A stretch of DNA of 9,540 bases from assembly GCA_030616665.1 (NCBI GenBank), contig JAUWWX010000023.1, positions 1 to 9,540 on the forward strand. Direction: 5' to 3'. The DNA comes from an archaeon (GTDB taxonomy: Archaea; Iainarchaeota; Iainarchaeia; Iainarchaeales; GCA-2688035). The notes under the pieces were generated by a model, which worked only from the letters and a program-made list of their open reading frames with translations, was not told the origin of the DNA and did not search any database. Of the stretch, positions 5,976-9,540 are shown piece after piece; position 1 is the stretch's first letter; each line of letters opens with the position of its first letter. A program made the translations under genes and the position numbers.

Positions 5976-5990
5976 TCCCGGCGGGGGCAA
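5976..5990 (+). repeat. Right copy of the tRNA-Arg 3' end, proposed attachment site
   Basis: TCCCGGCGGGGGCAA is identical to 4742-4756. No tRNA-Arg body precedes it, so it is a 3' fragment as expected of the distal end of a tRNA-integrated element. Confidence 0.6.
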
Positions 5991-6022
5991 TTCACTTCCT
6001 TTTAGAGCCTAAAAAAACGATA

Positions 6023-6030
6023 TGTTTAAA
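6023..6030 (+). promoter_or_regulatory. TATA box for the 42-residue protein
   Basis: TGTTTAAA is centred about 32 bases before the ATG at 6059, giving a predicted start of transcription near 6053 and a leader of a few bases. Confidence 0.5.
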
Positions 6031-6049
6031 TTCTGTAATTTACAGAATT
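6029..6049. promoter_or_regulatory. Perfect 10+1+10 inverted repeat, candidate operator
   Basis: Arms AATTCTGTAA and TTACAGAATT flank a central T. The site begins at the last bases of the TATA box and ends about 10 bases before the ATG at 6059. A one-base centre cannot form an RNA loop, so a dimeric DNA-binding protein is the likely user. Binding there would block the transcription start. Confidence 0.55.
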
Positions 6050-6058
6050 GGCACTGAA

Positions 6059-6187
6059 ATGAAGGAAGTGAAAATAAAGGGAAAAAGAGAACCAATTACC
6101 ATGGCAGAGTGGAAGGACGTCAAAGACATCGTAAAAGCCCACTTAAAAGAATACAAAGACTTCTACGACGAGCTCGCAGAGTTATAA
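6059..6187 (+). CDS. Small 42-residue protein of unknown function
   Basis: From the ATG at 6059 the product begins MKEVKIKGKREPITMAEWKD and ends with a predicted amphipathic helix rich in Lys, Glu and aromatic residues. The short basic beta-like start followed by helix recalls small ribbon-helix-helix regulators or antitoxins, but the helix pattern is not clear enough to assign it. Extending the frame back to GTG 5969 would run coding sequence through the tRNA-Arg repeat and the TATA box, so the ATG is preferred. The palindrome in its promoter would fit autoregulation or control by another repressor. It lies just outside the proposed element, between it and tRNA-Leu. Confidence 0.55.
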   Translation: MKEVKIKGKREPITMAEWKDVKDIVKAHLKEYKDFYDELAEL

Positions 6188-6207
6188 TTGGGAAGTTTTA
6201 CACGTGC

Positions 6208-6217
6208 ATTATATTAA
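6208..6217 (+). promoter_or_regulatory. TATA box for tRNA-Leu
   Basis: ATTATATTAA is centred about 33 bases ahead of the tRNA, predicting a leader of about 7 bases. A 12-base palindrome, GTTTTGCAAAAC (6221-6232), lies between it and the expected start of transcription. Confidence 0.55.
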
Positions 6218-6245
6218 AGCGTTTTGCAAAACAATTTACTTTAAC

Positions 6246-6378
6246 GCGGGAGTCCGATAGTGGCAATTCGGCCGGGTTCAGAGGACTCTTTTGCCAAAAA
6301 GCAGTTGCAGAATGGAAAAAAGAGTCGGAAAAGCCCGGTGGCTTAGTGCCTTCGGGGGTTCGAGTCCTCCCTCCCGCA
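6246..6378 (+). tRNA. tRNA-Leu(CAG) with a 50-base intron
   Basis: After removal of 6283-6332 an 83-base class II cloverleaf folds. The acceptor is GCGGGAG/CTCCCGC with discriminator A. The D stem is CGA/TCG with GG in the loop. The anticodon stem is CCGGG/CCCGG with loop TTCAGAG. The long variable arm is GGC-TTAGT-GCC. The T stem is GGGGG/CCTCC with loop TTCGAGT. The anticodon CAG reads CUG (Leu), and the long variable arm agrees with leucine. No CCA is encoded. The hydrolase gene starts 5 bases after the discriminator base. Confidence 0.92.
6283..6332 (+). other. tRNA-Leu intron at position 37/38
   Basis: GACTCTTTT (6284-6292) pairs with AAAAGAGTC (6318-6326), a 9-base-pair intron helix. 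The seven bases on each strand between this helix and the anticodon stem split as a 4-base central helix (TTCA/GGAA, three pairs plus an A-G mismatch) and two 3-base bulges (GAG and AAG). Cuts between bulge bases 2 and 3 give exon ends A37 and G38. This is the archaeal splicing endonuclease substrate. Confidence 0.85.
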
Positions 6379-6383
6379 ATTGA

Positions 6384-6941
6384 ATGAACGTCATTATAAT
6401 CCACGGCAGCTTTGGCTCTCCCAAGGAAAACTGTTTTCCCTGGCTGAAAGAGGAATTGGAAAAGCTTGGCTGCAAGGTTTTCGTGCCAAAATTTCCAACG
6501 CCGGAAGGCCAAAGTTTGCAAAACTGGTTGAAGGTTTTTGAAGAATACAAGCAGTATCTAAACGAGGACACTGTTTTGGTTGGACATAGCTTAGGACCTG
6601 CCTTTATCCTAAACATTCTTGAGGAACTGAACAAGCCTGTTAAGACCGCAATTTTTGTCGCAGGATTTGTAGGCAACTTGAACAACCCAAAATTTGACGA
6701 AATGAACAAGACATTTACGGAGAAAGAATTCGATTGGGACAAAATAAGGAAAAATTGTCAGTCGTTTTTCGTGTTTTATTCAGACAACGACCCCTTTGTG
6801 CCAAAAGAAAGGGCTTTGGAGCTTGCAAGGAATTTGGGCGCGGAAGCTGAGCTGGTGCGTGGAGCAGGGCACTTTAACGAGGCTGCGGGTTACACAAAAT
6901 TTCCGCTTTTGCTGGAAAAGATAAAAGAGTTAAGCAGTTAG
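6384..6941 (+). CDS. RBBP9/YdeN-family serine hydrolase (alpha/beta fold)
   Basis: The 185-residue product matches the family length. It opens with the strand and oxyanion motif VIIIHGSFGSP (residues 3-13). The nucleophile is S69 in GHSLG, the acid D136 in SDNDPFVP, and the base H163 in GAGHFN, giving a complete catalytic triad in the right order. Members are small cytoplasmic hydrolases; physiological substrates are mostly unknown, so none is assigned. The ATG at 6384 lies 5 bases after tRNA-Leu and no TATA box fits in between. The mRNA probably comes from the tRNA-Leu promoter and becomes nearly leaderless when tRNase Z trims the tRNA. The deoxyribosyltransferase-like gene follows after 16 bases, probably in the same operon. 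The stop is TAG. Confidence 0.88.
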   Translation: MNVIIIHGSFGSPKENCFPWLKEELEKLGCKVFVPKFPTPEGQSLQNWLKVFEEYKQYLNEDTVLVGHSLGPAFILNILEELNKPVKTAIFVAGFVGNLNNPKFDEMNKTFTEKEFDWDKIRKNCQSFFVFYSDNDPFVPKERALELARNLGAEAELVRGAGHFNEAAGYTKFPLLLEKIKELSS

Positions 6942-6957
6942 GGGCTAGTTTTCTTTT

Positions 6958-7467
6958 ATGAGAATCTTCTACGGCAGCGCGATTCAGGGTGCGAAAAATC
7001 GAGAGGAAAGAGCTGAAACAAACAGGTTTTTCATTGAGACTATCAAGGAACAGGGCTTTGAGGTAATGGCTGAGCACACTACCGGCAAAAGCCTGGAGGA
7101 GGCTACAAAAATTCTTGAAGAAAAGATTGGGCCAATTCCCAAGGAAGGGCTTGAAAGAAGAACCTACATTCAAAACAAGATTATTGAGCTAATAGAGGGC
7201 GACATAGCGGGAGCGATTTTTGAGGTGTCAATCCCAAGCCTTGGAACCGGTGTCGAAATAGCACACGCATACCTCAGGCCAAGAATGGGCCTGAAAGAGA
7301 TTCCAGTTCTTGCATTGTATGAGAAAGACTACTGGCCAAACAAGCTGTCAACAATGATTAGGGGCATTGACCCAAAAAAGGTGTCTAACTTCACTTTGAT
7401 GGAATACACCACTTTGGAAGAAGCAAAAAAACACGTTGAAGAATTCTTGGGAAAGATTCAAAAATAA
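6958..7467 (+). CDS. Nucleoside 2-deoxyribosyltransferase / DNPH1-like 5'-deoxynucleotide N-hydrolase
   Basis: The 169-residue product has the compact Rossmann-like fold of this family. An N-terminal strand ends in GSAIQGA (residues 6-12). An acidic D82 precedes the signature VSIPSLGTGVEIAHA (90-104), in which E100 is the expected catalytic Glu. The PSLGxGxE form is closest to DNPH1 enzymes, which cleave the N-glycosidic bond of deoxynucleoside monophosphates. Transferase activity is an alternative. It would act in nucleotide salvage or clean-up of damaged nucleotides in the cytoplasm. It lies 16 bases after the hydrolase stop with no promoter in the gap, so the two are likely cotranscribed. 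Compared with short DNPH1 proteins, there is an insertion around residues 40-70 that may form part of the substrate pocket. Confidence 0.82.
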   Translation: MRIFYGSAIQGAKNREERAETNRFFIETIKEQGFEVMAEHTTGKSLEEATKILEEKIGPIPKEGLERRTYIQNKIIELIEGDIAGAIFEVSIPSLGTGVEIAHAYLRPRMGLKEIPVLALYEKDYWPNKLSTMIRGIDPKKVSNFTLMEYTTLEEAKKHVEEFLGKIQK

Positions 7468-7488
7468 TTACAACGCTTGCCCAAAAAC

Positions 7489-7498
7489 CTTTATTAAG
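7489..7498 (+). promoter_or_regulatory. TATA box for trkH
   Basis: CTTTATTAAG is centred about 30 bases before the ATG at 7524, predicting transcription from near 7520 and an almost leaderless mRNA. Confidence 0.55.
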
Positions 7499-7523
7499 CA
7501 CTTTAGACCTATTTTTTGCTGCT

Positions 7524-8990
7524 ATGCTGGTAAGGTTAGGGAAAGAGGATTTAAAAGTTGCCCTCAAGGACGTTGGCCTTATCCTCGAATACAGCGCTCT
7601 TACGTTCATTGCGCCGATTTTGGTTGGCTTGATTTATGGAGAGCCGTTGTCTGTGCTTGGCATTTACGCTTTGTGTGCAGTTTTTGCCTTTTTGGCAGGG
7701 CTTGCAATAAAGAGGGTTTTTGACTCAGAGCAGAGCACTGCCTTGAAGCACGCCTTTCTAACTGCGTCAGTCCTTTGGATAGTGTACTGTGCTTTTGCAG
7801 CGCTGCCATTTCAACTGATTATGGATATGTCTTTCGTAGACGGCTTTTTTGAGGCAATGTCGGCTTTGACCACGACAGGCTTGACTGTGATGAGGCCTGT
7901 CATTGACCACGCACCCAAAAGCCTCATCTTCTGGAGAAGCATTCTGAGTTGGATTGGAGGCGTTGGCATTGTTGTACTGGCAATGGCAGGCGTTTTAACT
8001 ACGTACAGCAAGGCAAGCAAGCTGATTGTTGCAGAGGGCAGGGAAGAAAGGCTGAAGCCAAACCTTAAGAACAGCATAAGGCACATCTGGAACATTTACA
8101 TTAGCTTGACCTTTTTTGGCGTGATACTGCTTTTCTTAAGCGGAATGGATGTTTTCTCTGCAGTAAACTACAGCATGAGTGCAATCAGCACAACAGGAAT
8201 GGATATCACAAGCATGGGCTTGGTTGGCCTGCACAATTATGCAATTGACTTAAGCCTTATGGTAATAATGCTTCTTGGCGCAATCTCTTTCTCAGCCCAC
8301 TACCTTGTGATAAAGAAAAGGAATTGGAGAGTGCTATGGCATGATGCAGAATTCAGGGTTTTGATGCTGCTTGGCTTGCTCTCAAGCGTAATAATTTTGC
8401 CAAAGATGGTCCTGTTTTATGGCAGCAACATTGTTGGCATAGAGCAAGCGTTCTTCACAGCGATTTCATCCCTGACCTGCGGCGGCTTTGCATTGGTGCC
8501 TCTAACAGACGTTGCGGCGTGGGGCGACTATGTGAAGCTTGTGCTTGTAGCCGTGATGTTCGTTGGAGGGAGTGCTGGAAGCACTGCCGGCGGAATAAAG
8601 ATTAGCAGGTTCATAATATTCTGCAAGTCCATCTATTGGAGAGTCAAGGAAAGCGTTTTGCCTGCAAAAAGCTTTTTCAGCAGGCGCTTTGAAGGCCAGG
8701 AATTGGCTCAGCCTGAAATAAAGCAGGTCAGCCAGTTCATCCTCTTGTACGCCCTGTTCATTCTTGCAGGCTGCCTTGTTTTAACCCTTGCAGGAAACGA
8801 TTTGGGCAACAGCTTGTTCGAGGTTGTTTCAGCGCAAAGCAATGCAGGGATCTCAACTGGCATTTCGCAGGCGGGAATGCCCTTGAGTGTTGAAATAATG
8901 CTTATTTTGAACATGTGGATTGGAAGGCTTGAAATAATTCCAATCCTCTCAATGGTTGGCTTTGCTTTGAGCATGAGGGGAAGGAAATAA
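7524..8990 (+). CDS. trkH: TrkH-type potassium transport membrane subunit
   Basis: The 488-residue integral membrane protein has the fourfold M1-P-M2 repeat of the Trk/Ktr/HKT superfamily. The four pore loops carry the filter glycines: G119 (TTTGLT), G225 (STTGMD), G321 (TCGGFA) and G442 (SNAGIS), so a K+-selective pore is expected. WIGGVGIVVLAMA (143-155) and the GGSAGSTAGGIK segment (348-359), which corresponds to the intramembrane gating loop of the third repeat, are typical. GRLEIIPIL near the C-terminus is the usual final-helix motif. Two further helices at the N-terminus favour TrkH over KtrB. The next gene overlaps its stop by one base and a TrkA-like gene follows, so this is a K+ uptake operon with its NAD(H)-binding gate. 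Confidence 0.94.
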   Translation: MLVRLGKEDLKVALKDVGLILEYSALTFIAPILVGLIYGEPLSVLGIYALCAVFAFLAGLAIKRVFDSEQSTALKHAFLTASVLWIVYCAFAALPFQLIMDMSFVDGFFEAMSALTTTGLTVMRPVIDHAPKSLIFWRSILSWIGGVGIVVLAMAGVLTTYSKASKLIVAEGREERLKPNLKNSIRHIWNIYISLTFFGVILLFLSGMDVFSAVNYSMSAISTTGMDITSMGLVGLHNYAIDLSLMVIMLLGAISFSAHYLVIKKRNWRVLWHDAEFRVLMLLGLLSSVIILPKMVLFYGSNIVGIEQAFFTAISSLTCGGFALVPLTDVAAWGDYVKLVLVAVMFVGGSAGSTAGGIKISRFIIFCKSIYWRVKESVLPAKSFFSRRFEGQELAQPEIKQVSQFILLYALFILAGCLVLTLAGNDLGNSLFEVVSAQSNAGISTGISQAGMPLSVEIMLILNMWIGRLEIIPILSMVGFALSMRGRK

Positions 8991-9436
8991 TGCTACATTT
9001 AAGAAAAAGGGTAACAAGAAGAATTGATAAGAAAAAAAGAATTCCCGCTAGAAAAAAACCAACGGCAAAGCCAAAGAAACCAAAAGTGGTTTTTGTGTGC
9101 GTAGGCGGCGATATGTCAAAGAGCGTAGATATCCCGCTGTTTAAGAAATTTCTAGCGAAACGCGGGCTTTTGGACAAGGTTGACGTAGATTGGGCTGGAT
9201 TCGAAAGAAAGACTGAAGGAATAAGGGGAGCAGACATCGTAGTATCAAGGTACTTTGATGAACGACAATGGCCAGCAGCTACCATTTCAAGATTAAGAGA
9301 AACCATATCAAAGAACGCAAAAAGAGCAAAAATGCAGTTTTTATACACGCCTGAAAAAGGATCTGACTTTTATTCGGAAGAAACATATAGAAAAATTCTC
9401 ATAAGTCTTGGAATAGAGACCGAGAAAAAGGATTAA
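8990..9436 (+). CDS. Unassigned protein with a basic N-terminus and a Cys-loop domain resembling LMW phosphatase or PTS IIB, coupled to trkH
   Basis: The ATG shares its A with the trkH stop (TAATG), indicating translational coupling. Of 148 residues, the first 32 are extremely basic (RKRVTRRIDKKK and similar). Residues about 33-90 look like a Rossmann-like beta-alpha-beta unit: strand VVFVCV, loop with C37, helix, then strand GADIVVS. The loop CVGGDMSKS recalls the phosphate loop of low-molecular-weight tyrosine phosphatases (C-x5-R-S), but it is one residue longer and has Lys instead of Arg, so catalysis by that mechanism is doubtful. A PTS IIB-like fold is equally possible. Being between trkH and the TrkA-like gene suggests a part in K+ transport control, perhaps at the membrane surface through its basic tail; that is inference. 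Confidence 0.75.
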   Translation: MLHLRKRVTRRIDKKKRIPARKKPTAKPKKPKVVFVCVGGDMSKSVDIPLFKKFLAKRGLLDKVDVDWAGFERKTEGIRGADIVVSRYFDERQWPAATISRLRETISKNAKRAKMQFLYTPEKGSDFYSEETYRKILISLGIETEKKD

Positions 9437-9472
9437 AAAGGAGAAGAGGCTAATTTCTTAAGGGAAAAAAAC

Positions 9473-9540
9473 ATGTACATCATCATTATCGGTGCAGGAG
9501 AACTAGGCTATTACCTGGCGCAGCTTCTGTTGGAGGAAGC
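9473..9540 (+). CDS. trkA: TrkA-type NAD-binding (RCK) potassium channel regulator, 3' partial
   Basis: Only 22 codons are in the window. They read MYIIIIGAGELGYYLAQLLL and two to three residues more, which is the first strand and GxGxxG dinucleotide-binding loop of an RCK/TrkA_N domain. These proteins form a cytoplasmic ring that gates TrkH in response to nucleotides. Position 36 bases after the coupled gene and downstream of trkH supports the call. Many other Rossmann proteins begin similarly, so the assignment leans on context. Confidence 0.78.
   Translation, partial: MYIIIIGAGELGYYLAQLLLEE

Larger units (their letters stand above)
4756..5990. mobile_element. Proposed tRNA-Arg-integrated element (possibly two in tandem), without a recognisable integrase
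   Basis: The segment starts at the 3' end of an intact tRNA-Arg and ends at an exact 15-base copy of that 3' end (5976-5990), the arrangement left by site-specific integration into a tRNA gene. An 11-base copy at 5138-5148 divides it into about 393 and 842 bases, each part carrying one unrecognised basic-protein gene. Imperfect 13-base direct repeats sit just inside the right repeat. Neither protein shows a recombinase active site, so mobility would depend on an integrase elsewhere, or the element is a decayed remnant. The boundaries come directly from the repeats; the interpretation is inference. Confidence 0.5.

Noticed and set aside
5969..6058. GTG start at 5969 for the small protein ending at 6187
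   Set aside because: The extension translates the tRNA-Arg repeat, the TATA box and the palindrome; the ATG at 6059 is correctly spaced from that TATA box.
6109..6387. A 92-codon + strand frame running through the tRNA-Leu gene
   Set aside because: It crosses the tRNA and its intron and ends just inside the hydrolase start; it has no promoter or recognisable content.
1..9540. CRISPR arrays, insertion sequences, rRNA
   Set aside because: No regularly spaced repeats, no transposase and no rRNA-like stretches were seen on either strand.

Overview
The window looks archaeal. A type II methionine aminopeptidase has the short archaeal form. Several genes have a TTTAAA/TATA-like box about 26-33 bases ahead of a nearly leaderless ATG. 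The two tRNA genes lack an encoded CCA, and one carries a 50-base intron at position 37/38 with a bulge-helix-bulge-like fold. Arginine is mostly AGA/AGG. I cannot place the lineage; a DPANN-type or euryarchaeal genome would fit, but that is a guess. Stop codons TAA, TGA and TAG are all in use.

Layout, all on the + strand. (1) 2-2566: a large cell-surface protein, open at the left edge, with a beta-solenoid-like ectodomain, a PKD domain, a second Ig-like domain, one membrane segment and a long Lys/Glu/Pro/Ala-rich cytoplasmic tail. (2) 2653-3561: methionine aminopeptidase (map). (3) 3606-4652: a polytopic membrane protein split by one in-frame TAG at 3927-3929; nothing else separates the two halves. 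(4) 4684-4755: tRNA-Arg(GCG). (5) 4756-5990: a roughly 1.2 kb segment bounded by copies of the 3' end of that tRNA, with a third, shorter copy inside. It carries only unrecognised genes: a very basic 88-residue protein with D/E-R-R hexads, a 198-residue basic protein with a possible helix-turn-helix, and perhaps a 20-codon leaderless ORF. This looks like one or two tandem tRNA-targeted insertions with no recognisable integrase, and is the least explained part of the window. (6) 6059-6187: a 42-residue protein whose promoter contains a perfect 10+1+10 inverted repeat. (7) 6246-6378: intron-containing tRNA-Leu(CAG), followed after only 5 bases by an RBBP9/YdeN-type serine hydrolase (6384-6941) and a nucleoside deoxyribosyltransferase/DNPH1-like enzyme (6958-7467). 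(8) 7524 to the right edge: a potassium uptake cluster of trkH (7524-8990), a 148-residue protein overlapping it by one base, and the start of a TrkA-type NAD-binding regulator (9473 onward).

How the parts work together: TrkH and the TrkA-like protein should form a K+ channel with its cytoplasmic gating partner, and the coupled 148-residue protein may belong to that system. The hydrolase and nucleotide hydrolase share a transcript that probably starts at the tRNA-Leu promoter. The tRNA-Arg segment appears to be an accessory insertion in an otherwise ordinary chromosomal region.
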